DNA of 64,000 nucleotides, taken from Polyangiaceae bacterium. Lineage in GTDB: Bacteria > Myxococcota_A > Polyangia > Polyangiales > Polyangiaceae. Positions 1 to 8,481 of the stretch are shown in pieces. Positions within the stretch are counted from its first letter, which is position 1; every line of letters starts with the position of its first letter. A program made the position numbers and the translations under genes. Below the pieces are notes generated by a model. That model worked only from the letters and a program-made list of their open reading frames with translations. It ran no database searches and was not told the DNA's origin. The stretch is taken from positions 719,501 to 783,500 of the forward strand of contig JAHBVX010000001.1 in assembly GCA_019637295.1 (NCBI GenBank), in the 5' to 3' direction.

Positions 1-252
1 CGCAAGCTCGCGCCCAAGGTCTCAGCGCGAGACGAGGAAGACAGCGCGGTGACGGCCGTTCCCAAGTCGCTGTATCACATGGGCGCGTCGTGCCATGCGC
101 GCGCAGGCGACTGCCAGGCGGCCTGGCGCACCTTCCGCGAGAACTACCCCAAGGAAGTCCTGGCCAAGGTGACGCCCGACATGCGGGACACGATCATGCG
201 CAGCAACTTCGACTCGCTCGTTCAGCGGTGCAAGGGCGCGACGCTGCCCTGA
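1..252 (+). CDS. C-terminal end of an unidentified protein (5' partial)
   Basis: The frame is open from base 1 to the TGA at 250-252, so this is the last 83 codons of a gene that starts outside the window. The visible part is soluble and helical, with two cysteines in the segment around CHARAGDCQAAW and a final Cys near the end. The spacing loosely resembles the last helix pair of a tetratricopeptide-type protein, with Tyr, Ala and Trp at repeat-like positions, but that is only an impression. An ATG at 67-69 could in principle start a shorter protein, but the open upstream frame with similar composition argues for continuation. The next gene converges on it after 13 nt. Function is unknown. 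Confidence 0.6.
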   Translation, partial: RKLAPKVSARDEEDSAVTAVPKSLYHMGASCHARAGDCQAAWRTFRENYPKEVLAKVTPDMRDTIMRSNFDSLVQRCKGATLP

Positions 253-265
253 GGGCGCTGGCGCA

Positions 266-862
266 TCAGCACGGGCAGCCGGGCGTGCAAGGCAATGGGC
301 AGTCTCCGGTCGGGGCCGGCGGCAACCCGAGCGGCGGAGACCAAGCGAAGGTGAGCCGCAGGCCGAGGGACAAGAGCGCCAGGGCGTCATCGTGCTCGTC
401 CTTGCTGGGCGTCCACAGCAGCGACGCGCGCACGCGGAAGCTCGATCGCCGGTCGCTCAGGCCGAGGCCCGGGCCTACCTCGAGGCGCTCGAAGAAGTGC
501 GCGCCGCCGTCGCCCAGGGAGGTGACGCCGAACACCGGACGCACCGTGAGCAGCGTGCGAAACGTCGGCGCGTCTTCACCGAACCACAGGCTGAGCTCGG
601 GAGCGACGGCGAGCGCGCTCGGCGCGGCGCGCTCCCGGGGGTAGCCCAAGACGAGCGCGTCGAGCCCGACCATCGCGCCGATGCCGTCGGTGACGTAGGC
701 GTCGAACGCGACGCCGAGGCCCAGGTCGTACGTCAGACGATCATCGCCTACGAGCCCCAGCGCCGTCGCGCGTAGCTCCCACTGCTGTGTGGCGTGACCG
801 GGGCGACAGCACAACGCGCTCGCGGTCAGCGCGCACGCAGCTAGGACGCGACTCCCTACCAA
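266..862 (-). CDS. Small exported protein, probable outer-membrane beta-barrel
   Basis: This 198-residue protein has a hydrophobic, Ala/Leu-rich N-terminus ending in a small-residue site, so it is probably exported. The body alternates polar and hydrophobic residues with Gly/Tyr/Phe turns (for example LGLGVAFDAYVTDGIGAMVG), as expected for a small outer-membrane beta-barrel. The tail is unusual: Pro-rich with four Cys in the last eleven residues. No ATG lies in frame. I chose a TTG at 862 because a GGTGAG sits just upstream and because it overlaps the end of the upstream hydrolase gene by 7 nt, suggesting coupling. The frame stays open further 5', but that part is the shadow of the hydrolase gene. 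The family is not recognised. Confidence 0.6.
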   Translation of the reverse strand: MVGSRVLAACALTASALCCRPGHATQQWELRATALGLVGDDRLTYDLGLGVAFDAYVTDGIGAMVGLDALVLGYPRERAAPSALAVAPELSLWFGEDAPTFRTLLTVRPVFGVTSLGDGGAHFFERLEVGPGLGLSDRRSSFRVRASLLWTPSKDEHDDALALLSLGLRLTFAWSPPLGLPPAPTGDCPLPCTPGCPC

Positions 863-1677
863 CGGCTCACCGTCAGGTAGTGATCCGAGGCGGGCGTCTG
901 ATGCGCCGCGAAGCTCGCGCCCGCGGGGGTCTCTCCTGCGACCAGGTGGTGATCGATGCACACGGAGCGAGTAGTGCGCACGGGGCTGCCCGCGTTGACG
1001 CGAGCGTTGACGTCGTACCACCGTGCGCCGTCGCCCATGCCGATGCGGATCAGGCGAGCATAGAGCCGGTAGTTTGCGCTCGCGCTGTCTCGGTAGGCTT
1101 CGATGGAATCGATGTTGAAGTCGCCGAGCAACAGCGTGCGGACGTTCCAGTTGCGGTTGATCCACTGGACGCAGGACACGATCGTGTCCAACCAGGACCA
1201 ACGGTAGCTGCCGAAGCGGTCATTCGAGTAGTCGTGCATGTGCGTGTTCACGATGGCGCGACGAGGTTCGCCTGGAACGGCTAGCAAAGCCGCGAGCACG
1301 CCCTTGTGCGCCAGGGAGTCCGGGATGGCGCCTCCTCGATACCGTACGAAGAACGAGTCCGCGACCGGACCCTTGACGCAGAGCACGAGCCCGGAGCTCA
1401 GCGGCATGCTCGGCACCGCGGGGACCCGCGGTACGAGCGCGCGCCACGCGCCGGTTCCCGAACGAAAGATGGACACGTTCGCGCGCACCGTCTCCGTCGG
1501 AGCGCTGCCGCAATAGCTCGCGAGTACGCGGTCCCGCTGCGCGGCCGTCCACACCTCCTGAAAGCCGATGGCCCGCAGCTCGGGATCCGCGGGCGAGACC
1601 AGTCCCTGGGCGAAGGCGATCGCCGGGCCCACGTCTCGTCCGCCGATGCCGAACACGTTGAAGGACGCGACTCTCAC
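856..1677 (-). CDS. Endonuclease/exonuclease/phosphatase (EEP) family hydrolase
   Basis: This 273-residue protein has the metal-dependent EEP fold shared by DNase I, exonuclease III, sphingomyelinases and inositol-phosphate phosphatases. Visible family motifs are N7 in ASFNVFG, E41 in GFQEVW, H146/H148 in NTHMHDY, the metal/phosphate motif LLLGDFNID (D186, N188) and the terminal SDHY (D265, H266). All usual catalytic positions are therefore present. The GTG at 1677 forms a GTGA overlap with the stop of the upstream flavoprotein gene, and a GAGGT lies just upstream, so this start is preferred. There is no clear signal peptide, so the protein may be cytoplasmic. The substrate (nucleic acid, phospholipid or sugar phosphate) cannot be told from sequence. 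Confidence 0.85.
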   Translation of the reverse strand: MRVASFNVFGIGGRDVGPAIAFAQGLVSPADPELRAIGFQEVWTAAQRDRVLASYCGSAPTETVRANVSIFRSGTGAWRALVPRVPAVPSMPLSSGLVLCVKGPVADSFFVRYRGGAIPDSLAHKGVLAALLAVPGEPRRAIVNTHMHDYSNDRFGSYRWSWLDTIVSCVQWINRNWNVRTLLLGDFNIDSIEAYRDSASANYRLYARLIRIGMGDGARWYDVNARVNAGSPVRTTRSVCIDHHLVAGETPAGASFAAHQTPASDHYLTVSRW

Positions 1678-3281
1678 GAGGACCTCGGCTGGGACAGCCC
1701 GATGCGGTCGGTGAACGCTCCGTCGAAGGTGCCGTGCGGGTTCAGGGTTCCATAGACCCGGCGCCACGTGGCCCACTCCGGGTAGAGCGCGGCGATGGTG
1801 TGGGTGTCGCGGATGACATCGAGGTCGAGCCCCCAGTGCGGGCGCGCGGAGAAGCGACTCATGAACGCGTGCTGGTACTCGACGAGCATGCTCTGCGCGT
1901 AGCTCACGGCGGAGAACATCCCGATTTCCATCATCATGGTGGGGTGGCCGTGCTGCATGGCGAGCAGCGCGGGCGACTGCTTCACGAAGCGCAGGGTGAC
2001 CGGGATGGCGTGCGTGCGGTCCATCCAGCGTTCCCGCGCGGCCGTCGCGAGCAACTCGTGAGTGGCGTCCAGGGTCTGCCGGAGATCGAACGCCATCTCG
2101 ATGCCGAGGGCCCGGGCGTAGTTGGCCGCGCCGAGGTGGTAGACGCGATAGCCGCGCTCGACGAAGCGATCGTCGCGCAGCGTCTTCAGGGAGGTCTCGA
2201 TCAGCTTCACGCCCACCTCCGGGTCGCGATTCAGCTCGGTCTCCACCACGCCAAGCCGGTCCGCGACCAGGGCCAAGATGCTGCCGGCGTCCACGCCGCG
2301 TCCGCGCCGGCGAGCGTTCGTGTCCCGAGACGGCTCCACGCGCAGCTTGAGTCGCTCCGTCAAGATGGCCGAGTGCTCCAGTCGGCCGCTCTTGCGAGAG
2401 GCGTAGGGGCTGAAATAGATCTCGTAGTGATCCGGCGCCGGCTCCCCCTTGCGCGCGGGAGCGCGCCCGGTGCGGAGTAGCTCGTGCAGAAACCCGCCGG
2501 GAGCCGAGAGCGCCTCCAGGGTGGTCAGCGTGCGTCGCTCGCGCAGCCAGAACCGCGTCTCGACCTCGAGCACCACGGCGTACACGATGCCCATGCAGCC
2601 CAGGCTCACGCTCACGGCGTTGAAGACGTCGTCGTCCTGCACGAGCCGTATGCGGACGCTCGGATCCTCCGGCAAGTGGTCGACGAACCGTGCCGGATCC
2701 GTGACGCCCGAGGTGGGCTCGACCTGCAAGAGTTCGCCGCCGGCCGTGACGACCTGCAGTGAGACCACCTGCGAGACGATGGGTCCGTGATCGAGCCCGG
2801 ACCCATGGGTACCGGTGATGGCGGCGCCGACGATGGTTTGCCCGTCGTAGCCGCCAAGGTTCTGCAGCGAGCGGCCGCTAGCCCACAGCCGCTTGTTGAG
2901 CTGGCGAATCGTGATGCCGCTCTGCACACGCACCAAGGCGCGCCCCGCCTTGACCGGACCATCCGCGCGCAGCTGCGCGCCGTCGATGGGCAGTACGGCG
3001 TCCAGGCAGCTCGGGCCGAGCAGCAGGTCGTCCGTCACGGCCACATCGCTGAACGAGTGGCCCGAGCCCGTCATGCGCACGCGCGCGCCCCGCGATTCCG
3101 CGCCCCGCACGAGCTCGATGAGCGCTCGGGCGCTGCTCGGGAACGCGCGCTGTTGGGGCGTGACCTGCACGTTGCCCCCGGCGTTCTTCCAGGTGCGCGG
3201 CGTGCACGCCGAGAGCGCCGGCCCGACTCCCAAGGCCGCCACCCCACGCAAGAGCGAGCGCCGATTCAGCGTTCGAACCAT
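1674..3281 (-). CDS. FAD-dependent oxidase, aldonolactone-oxidase type (VAO fold), Tat-exported lipoprotein
   Basis: This 535-residue flavoprotein resembles L-gulono/D-arabinono-1,4-lactone oxidases, which oxidise sugar lactones or alditols using O2 or another acceptor. The N-terminus has a twin-arginine signal (NRRSLLRG, R7-R8) and a lipobox-like LSAC with Cys26, suggesting folded export and lipid anchoring. The FAD-binding half (about residues 45-215) shows GSGHSFSDVAV (72-82) and a GGYDGQTIVGAAITGTHGSG segment. The C-terminal ALO-type domain contains HWGLD at about 482, where family members have an HWG motif. It heads a coupled operon with the EEP hydrolase and the small barrel. The physiological substrate is unknown; ascorbate-type chemistry is not implied. 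Confidence 0.85.
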   Translation of the reverse strand: MVRTLNRRSLLRGVAALGVGPALSACTPRTWKNAGGNVQVTPQQRAFPSSARALIELVRGAESRGARVRMTGSGHSFSDVAVTDDLLLGPSCLDAVLPIDGAQLRADGPVKAGRALVRVQSGITIRQLNKRLWASGRSLQNLGGYDGQTIVGAAITGTHGSGLDHGPIVSQVVSLQVVTAGGELLQVEPTSGVTDPARFVDHLPEDPSVRIRLVQDDDVFNAVSVSLGCMGIVYAVVLEVETRFWLRERRTLTTLEALSAPGGFLHELLRTGRAPARKGEPAPDHYEIYFSPYASRKSGRLEHSAILTERLKLRVEPSRDTNARRRGRGVDAGSILALVADRLGVVETELNRDPEVGVKLIETSLKTLRDDRFVERGYRVYHLGAANYARALGIEMAFDLRQTLDATHELLATAARERWMDRTHAIPVTLRFVKQSPALLAMQHGHPTMMMEIGMFSAVSYAQSMLVEYQHAFMSRFSARPHWGLDLDVIRDTHTIAALYPEWATWRRVYGTLNPHGTFDGAFTDRIGLSQPRSS

Positions 3282-3369
3282 CGTCCCGACCTCGATGACG
3301 GGATGCTAGTCGAAACCGCCCGCAGGATGGCGTAGAATTTTCTCGCGAGGAGTGCTTTGCTCATCGCCG

Positions 3370-4188
3370 ATGAGGGGCCTCATCCAGCTTCGAGCAGCGC
3401 TGTTGTTCACGGCTCTCGCGTTCCTGTCGCTGCTGCCGGGTTGTCTGGGCTGCTGCAGCGGCTGCCCGACGAGCACTCAAGCGGACGTCCGCAGCTTCTG
3501 GGAGCAGGAACTGCTCGCGCGTCGCGAGCTGCCGCTGCGCCCCGCGCATGAGATCGCGATCAAGCGTGATGTCCACGAAATCTTCGTGTCGGCGGACGCG
3601 GCCAGCTTCGCGAACGCGTTCCACGAGGTCATGCGCGACACGGATCGGCGCTTCGGCCTCATCCGCGTGGATCGGCTCACCCGGAACCAGGGCAAGCCCT
3701 TCAGCTTGGGGGAGAAGTTCCAGGGCCGCTACCAGCTGGAGGAGGCGGTGAAGAAGGAGCTCGGCCCGCGACTTCGGCGTTGGTTCGGTGAGCTGGTGGA
3801 CGACGACGAGGTGCGCGACTTCCTGTGTCGCATCGAGAACGAGCAGACCAGCGACTACGGCATCATCTCGCGGTTGGAGCTGAGCCCGCCGCCGGGGCAG
3901 CCATACGTGCTCGAGTACCGTTACCTCGACGGCTCACCCATCGCGGGTAGCTCCACGTTCATCGTGAGCGAGGCCTCCGCAGCGGAGCTGCAGCGCTTGG
4001 GTGTGCCCAAGGCTGCGAAGCTCACGCAGATCTTCGTGTATCAGGAGCAGAGCGGCTCCTTCGCCAAGTTCTTCACCCGCGGCGGGCTCAAGATGCATGA
4101 CCAGGTGGTCATGAGCCAGGCCAGCCAGTCCGCCAAGCTCGCCGGCGCCGAGATCCTGACCAGCACCATCCCCAAGGAGTACTTCTGA
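3370..4188 (+). CDS. Exported lipoprotein of unknown function
   Basis: This 272-residue protein begins with a hydrophobic signal ending in LLPGCLGCC, a lipobox followed by further cysteines. The mature part is mixed alpha/beta, with no family I recognise. It includes a conserved-looking middle with many charged residues (LEEAVKKELGPRLRRWF) and a C-terminal beta-rich part. The ATG at 3370 is preferred because it gives a compact signal peptide; a GTG at 3352 is in frame but sits directly on the GAGGAG ribosome-binding sequence. The gene is divergent from the flavoprotein operon across about 90 bp, so a promoter region probably lies there. The GNAT gene follows after 17 nt. Confidence 0.8.
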   Translation: MRGLIQLRAALLFTALAFLSLLPGCLGCCSGCPTSTQADVRSFWEQELLARRELPLRPAHEIAIKRDVHEIFVSADAASFANAFHEVMRDTDRRFGLIRVDRLTRNQGKPFSLGEKFQGRYQLEEAVKKELGPRLRRWFGELVDDDEVRDFLCRIENEQTSDYGIISRLELSPPPGQPYVLEYRYLDGSPIAGSSTFIVSEASAAELQRLGVPKAAKLTQIFVYQEQSGSFAKFFTRGGLKMHDQVVMSQASQSAKLAGAEILTSTIPKEYF

Positions 4189-4205
4189 GCGCGCCGCCCG
4201 CGATC

Positions 4206-4787
4206 GTGCGCGCCTGGCGCGAGCGCCAGGACGCCATCGTCGCGGCTCTGGTCGATGCTTACGAAGAGGATCCGGTCATGAATTGGGCGTTTCGCGCCGG
4301 CGAGAAGCGCCACGCGGGCTGGGCCGCGTACTTCCGGCTCAACGTCGAGCGCTACGCACGGTTCGACGGCGTCTTCGTCGCCGAGGGGGATCTGGGTGCG
4401 GCGCTCTGGGCACCCCCGGGGCGCTACCGCGTCGGCTGGCGGGACGAGCTCAGGCACCTGCCGGAGGTCCTGAGGATGCTGGGCGTCGGTCGCCTGCGGC
4501 GAGGCCTGGCGCTGATGAGACGGCTGCAGGCGCACCACCCCCAGGAGCCCCACTGGTACTTGAACATGATGGGCGTGCGGCGGCAGCTGCAGGGTCGGGG
4601 GATCGGAGGCGCGCTCATGCGGGCCGGGCTCACGCTCGTGGATGCGGATCGGCTCGGCGCCTACCTGGAGAGCTCCCACGAGCGCAACTTGCCGCTCTAC
4701 CGCCGGCACGGGTTCGAGATCCAAGGCGAGCTGGAGCTGGCGCCGGGGGTCCGCATCTGGCGCATGTGGAGGGCTGCACGCGGATGA
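4206..4787 (+). CDS. GNAT-family N-acetyltransferase
   Basis: This 193-residue protein has the GNAT acetyl-CoA-binding core in its second half. A beta strand HWYLNMMGVRR leads into the pyrophosphate-binding loop QGRGIGGALM (motif A), followed by the late motif AYLESSHERNLPLYRRHGFE, where a substrate-side Asn/Tyr and the terminal strand are typical. The N-terminal half (about residues 1-95) is helical and resembles the region that positions substrate in small-molecule GNATs. The start is a GTG at 4206. The gene overlaps the next one as ATGA, so the two are translationally coupled. The substrate (amine, amino acid, antibiotic or protein) cannot be inferred. Confidence 0.9.
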   Translation: MRAWRERQDAIVAALVDAYEEDPVMNWAFRAGEKRHAGWAAYFRLNVERYARFDGVFVAEGDLGAALWAPPGRYRVGWRDELRHLPEVLRMLGVGRLRRGLALMRRLQAHHPQEPHWYLNMMGVRRQLQGRGIGGALMRAGLTLVDADRLGAYLESSHERNLPLYRRHGFEIQGELELAPGVRIWRMWRAARG

Positions 4788-5347
4788 CACCTGAGATCGA
4801 GACTCGCGGCACCTCGTTCCTCAGCGTGCAGGGCGCGCTCGCGGATCTGAAGGGTCAAGTGTTCGCGGACCGCGTGATCGACGCCATGCCCAAGGAGGGT
4901 AAGGACGCGCTGCGCTACGGCTCCGTGATCGCGACGGGCTGGTATCCCATTCGTTGGTATCGGGAGCTGTTCACGGCTGCGGTCGAGCTGAGCGGGGACG
5001 TGTGGTTCCCGCGTGCCATCGGTCGCGCGTCGATCCGGCGCGAGATCCGCGGCGTACACCGACTGCTCTTCAGGGTCGTGACCGTGGAGATGCTGCAGAA
5101 GCAGGGCACGCGCTTCTTTCAGTCCTACTTCCGACCCACCGAGTGCACGCTGGAGCTGGCGGCGGCGCGGCACGGGATCACCCGCTACGCCGGCTGCGTC
5201 GGGTTCAACCGCAACCTGTGGCTGGAGCAACTCGGCTGCATCGAAGAGTTGCTGGTGCAGGCGCGGGTCGAGCTGCCTCGCGTCCGCATCCTGAACGGAG
5301 GCGGGGACGGCGATGCTCACTGCGAGGTCGAGACGCGTTGGCGGTGA
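4784..5347 (+). CDS. DUF2378 / TIGR02265-like protein
   Basis: This is a 187-residue soluble protein. The pattern TRGTSFLSVQGAL, then several charged helices, then GWYPIRWYRELF matches my recollection of the TIGR02265 (DUF2378) family, which is largely confined to myxobacteria and has no assigned function. The segment VTVEMLQKQGTRFFQSYFR and the later CTLELAAARHGITRYAGC fit an all-in-one regulatory-looking domain of about 190 residues. The ATG at 4784 overlaps the GNAT stop (ATGA), so both products are probably made together and may act on the same process. If the family call is right, this gene is one of the better lineage markers in the window. The call rests on motif memory only. Confidence 0.6.
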   Translation: MTPEIETRGTSFLSVQGALADLKGQVFADRVIDAMPKEGKDALRYGSVIATGWYPIRWYRELFTAAVELSGDVWFPRAIGRASIRREIRGVHRLLFRVVTVEMLQKQGTRFFQSYFRPTECTLELAAARHGITRYAGCVGFNRNLWLEQLGCIEELLVQARVELPRVRILNGGGDGDAHCEVETRWR

Positions 5348-5368
5348 AGCGGTCGAGAGCCGGGCGCA

Positions 5369-7000
5369 TCACCACCCCACCGCGCAGCCGTCGGCGCGCG
5401 GGTCGGAGCCGGCCCACAGCACCCCGCGCTCACGATCGCGCACGATGAGCTGGCCGCGTCCAAACAGCCCGCTCCTGCCCCAGCCCTGGACCAGCGTGAC
5501 GCGATGGCCCATGGCCTCGAGCGCTGCCAGGGCGCTGGGCGCGCCGGGCTCGAGCACGAGATCACCCTCCGGTGGGTCGGGCTGGATCGCGATGCGCGGC
5601 TCGTCGAGCGCAGCCTGCGCGTCCAACCCGAAGTCGACCAGGTTCAGCAGCACCTGGACATGCCCCTGGGGCTGCATGAACCCGCCCATCACACCGAAGC
5701 AGGCCATGAGCTCGCCCGAGGCGTGAGTAGCGAGGGCGGGGATGATGGTGTGATAGGGACGCTTGCCGGGTGCTGGCGCGTTCGGATGCCCTGGCGCGGC
5801 GCTGAAGCCCGCGCCACGGTTCTGCAGCGTGAAGCCGCACCCGCGGGGCACGATGCCCGTGCCGAATCCGCTGTAATTGCTGTTGATGAAGCTGCACGCG
5901 GAGCCCTCACCATCGACGACCGCGAGGTAGACCGTGTCGCTCGAGCGCTCGGGCACTCCCGCCTCCGGGTGCACGCCGGCTCGGCGTGGATCGATGCACG
6001 CGCGACGCCGTGCGGCGTAGGTCTCGTCGAGCAGCCCCGCGACGGGCACGTCGGACAGGGTCGGGTCGGCGACGAACGCTCTGGCGTCCGCGAACGCGAG
6101 CCGCAGCGCCTCGACGACGTGGTGGTAGAGCGCGGCAGAGCGCCGCCCCATCCCGCGGACGTCGAAGCCCTGCAGGATGTTCAGGGCCAAGAGCGCGGTC
6201 AGGCCCTGGCCGCTGGGTGCGCACTCGTACACGCGGACGCCGCGATAGGTCGTCGAGATCGGCGGCTCGAAGCTGCACGCGTGCTGCGCCAGATCGCGCG
6301 CGTCGAGCGCGCCGCCGAGAGAGCGCACGACGTCGACGATCGCCTCGCCCGGCCAGCCACGGTAGAATGCCTCGGCGCCTCCCGCCTGGAGCTCTCGCAT
6401 CACGCGGCCGAGCGAGGGATTCGCGAACACCTCGCCCGGCCGTGGGGCGCGGCCAGCGGGCAAGATCTCGCCGCCGTGAGGACTCGCGGCGCGCACGCGC
6501 TCTTCGCCCAGCTGCCAGTAGCGCGCCGTGATGGGCGAGACGGCGAAGCCGTGCTCGGCCAGCTCGAGGGCGGGCGCGAGCACCTGCGCGAGCGACAGCC
6601 GACCGTGTCGAGCCACGGTGTCGGCCCAGCCGGCGGCAGCGCCCGGCACCGTCACCGTGTGGACGCCCAGCGGATCCCAGGCGAGGTTCCCGCTCGAGTC
6701 CCGATGTCGCTCCGGCGCGAGCTCGAGCGCGGCGCGACCGCTGCCGTTGACCGCATGCACGTTCCGCGTGGCAGCGTCGAAGAAGAGCGCGAAGCAGTCG
6801 CCTCCAAGACCCGTGGAGCAGGGCTCGACGACCGCGAGCGCGGCGGCGGTCGCGACCGCGGCGTCGGCTGCGTTGCCCCCCGCGCGAAGAATGTCGAGAC
6901 CCGCCTGGGCGGCCAACGGATGGCTCGTTGCCACTGCGCCGCGCGTGCATAGCACCGGCGAGCGCCGAGACTCGAACAGCAGCTCATCCGGGTCGATCAC
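5369..7000 (-). CDS. Gamma-glutamyltransferase-family Ntn hydrolase (YwrD-like)
   Basis: This protein of about 543 residues belongs to the gamma-glutamyltransferase family, which cleaves gamma-glutamyl bonds such as in glutathione and is activated by autoproteolysis before a threonine. Features seen are the N-terminal signature AQAGLDILRAGGNAADAAVA, the GLGGDCFA loop, the probable nucleophile Thr in SSDTVYLAVVD and the small-subunit loop NSNYSGFGTG followed by MGGFMQPQGH. The residue after the threonine pair differs from E. coli Ggt (Val-Tyr rather than Thr-His), as in the shorter cytosolic YwrD-type proteins. No signal peptide is seen. The GTG at 7000 matches the usual family N-terminus; an in-frame ATG at 7048 would add 16 residues. 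It lies about 100 bp behind the DAB operon and may be independent of it. Confidence 0.85.
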   Translation of the reverse strand: MIDPDELLFESRRSPVLCTRGAVATSHPLAAQAGLDILRAGGNAADAAVATAAALAVVEPCSTGLGGDCFALFFDAATRNVHAVNGSGRAALELAPERHRDSSGNLAWDPLGVHTVTVPGAAAGWADTVARHGRLSLAQVLAPALELAEHGFAVSPITARYWQLGEERVRAASPHGGEILPAGRAPRPGEVFANPSLGRVMRELQAGGAEAFYRGWPGEAIVDVVRSLGGALDARDLAQHACSFEPPISTTYRGVRVYECAPSGQGLTALLALNILQGFDVRGMGRRSAALYHHVVEALRLAFADARAFVADPTLSDVPVAGLLDETYAARRRACIDPRRAGVHPEAGVPERSSDTVYLAVVDGEGSACSFINSNYSGFGTGIVPRGCGFTLQNRGAGFSAAPGHPNAPAPGKRPYHTIIPALATHASGELMACFGVMGGFMQPQGHVQVLLNLVDFGLDAQAALDEPRIAIQPDPPEGDLVLEPGAPSALAALEAMGHRVTLVQGWGRSGLFGRGQLIVRDRERGVLWAGSDPRADGCAVGW

Positions 7001-7098
7001 GGCGCGGGTGTAGCACGCTGAGATGTCCGGACGAATCCGGCCGATCATCTCGACGAGTTGGCGACCTTTTCCGGGGAGCACGCGGCGCGTTCGCGAGG

Positions 7099-8481
7099 CT
7101 AGCGGGTCCGTAGCAGGATCACGCGCGCCGCTTCCGCTCCGGCGTTCACCAGCGGCGCCGGGTGCAGGCCTTGCCACAAGACGAGCACCAGCGGCACCAG
7201 CAACGCGACCCGCTCTCGCGGCACGAGATCGACCACGCCTCCCGCCTGCGGCGCGCCGTAGAAGACTCGAAAGAACGCGCGCAGGATGGAGAACCCGTTG
7301 GCTGCGGTGGTCACGAACAAGAGCACCCCGGCCAGTGGGAAGGACTCGAGCACCGCCCTCAGCAAGAGATCCCCGCCCACGAAGCCGACCATCCCGGGGA
7401 AGCCGACCAGGCTCAGCCCGCAGAGCAGGAACACGAGCGCCAAGAGCGGACTGCGCCGGTAGAGGCCGTGGTGACGTTCGAGCGAAAGGCGCCCGTGACG
7501 CGACTCGATCAACCACGCCGCGATGCCCAAACCCGTGAGCGACAAGCCCGCGGACAACCAGACCACCACCCCACCCGTGAGCCCGTCGCCCTGCGCACAC
7601 TCGAGGCCAACGAGCACGAGCGCGGACTGACTGACGGCGAGCCACGCGCACAGGCGCCGCAGGTCCTGCTGCACCAAGCCGAGCCCCGCGGCGTAGGCCG
7701 CCGTCAGCAGCGATAGCGGGCCGAGCACGAAGACGTGCTCGCCCAGCACCGAGCGCATCATGGGCAAGGCGACTCGCACCAACGAGTACGCCCCCAGCAT
7801 GGGCGCGATGAGGAGCAGGACTGGTCCAGTTGGGCGGACGTCGAACACGGCGGGCAGCCAGGAGTGAAAGGGCAGCGAGGCCTTGCGCAGGAGCACGGCG
7901 GTGAGCACCAGCGCCACTCCCGCGACGCTGGGCTGGGCCAGGTCCTGCCAAACGAAGAAGCTCCAGCTGGCGCTGTCGGCGAGGGGGTGGGGGCCCATCA
8001 GCAGCAGCCCGGTCGTGAAGGCCGCCGAGCTCGCCCCGGAGTACAGCAAGAACACCCGCGCCACGCGCCGGTCGGCGTCGTCCGTGTACAGCGCGTGGAC
8101 GACCGGGCCGTAGCTCGCGATCCACAGCACCCCGAGCCAGCGGAGGTCGCTCACGGCGAAGGCAGCCATGAGTATCGACTCGTTGATCAACAGTCGACCG
8201 AGCGCCCCAGGGCTCGCCCAGGCGCGAGGGGCCGCGAGCACCAGCATCGCGCACAGCAGCGCCACGAACGGCAGCAGCAGCGCCGACAGGGCATCCACCG
8301 CGAGCAGGGGGAGCCAGGGGTCGGTGCCTTGGGCGCGAGCCGCAGCCACCGCCGCGAAGAGCACGGCCGAGCAGACCACGACGGCGACCACCCGGGCCCG
8401 CGCCGCAAGCGACGAACGGAGCAGCAGGACTCCCGCCAGTCCCGGCAGTAGCACGGCCAGGGTGAGCCACGGGACGCTCAT
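7099..8481 (-). CDS. Proton-translocating NuoM/NuoN-like membrane subunit, third gene of the DAB operon
   Basis: This 460-residue protein is almost entirely membrane segments, about 12-14 helices. It carries the antiporter-like signature of complex I subunits: a conserved Lys before an amphipathic helix in LLRKASLPFHSWLPAVFDV, and later LSLVGFPGMVGFVGGD with the family's Gly/Pro-rich turn. It starts with ATG at 8481, overlapping the dabB stop by ATGA, so the two membrane proteins are translated as a pair. Standard DAB systems need only one such subunit (DabB). A second channel subunit could raise proton flux, replace part of DabB, or couple to a different ion. It is more divergent than dabB and could also be called a hydrogenase-4/MrpD-like subunit. 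Confidence 0.8.
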   Translation of the reverse strand: MSVPWLTLAVLLPGLAGVLLLRSSLAARARVVAVVVCSAVLFAAVAAARAQGTDPWLPLLAVDALSALLLPFVALLCAMLVLAAPRAWASPGALGRLLINESILMAAFAVSDLRWLGVLWIASYGPVVHALYTDDADRRVARVFLLYSGASSAAFTTGLLLMGPHPLADSASWSFFVWQDLAQPSVAGVALVLTAVLLRKASLPFHSWLPAVFDVRPTGPVLLLIAPMLGAYSLVRVALPMMRSVLGEHVFVLGPLSLLTAAYAAGLGLVQQDLRRLCAWLAVSQSALVLVGLECAQGDGLTGGVVVWLSAGLSLTGLGIAAWLIESRHGRLSLERHHGLYRRSPLLALVFLLCGLSLVGFPGMVGFVGGDLLLRAVLESFPLAGVLLFVTTAANGFSILRAFFRVFYGAPQAGGVVDLVPRERVALLVPLVLVLWQGLHPAPLVNAGAEAARVILLRTR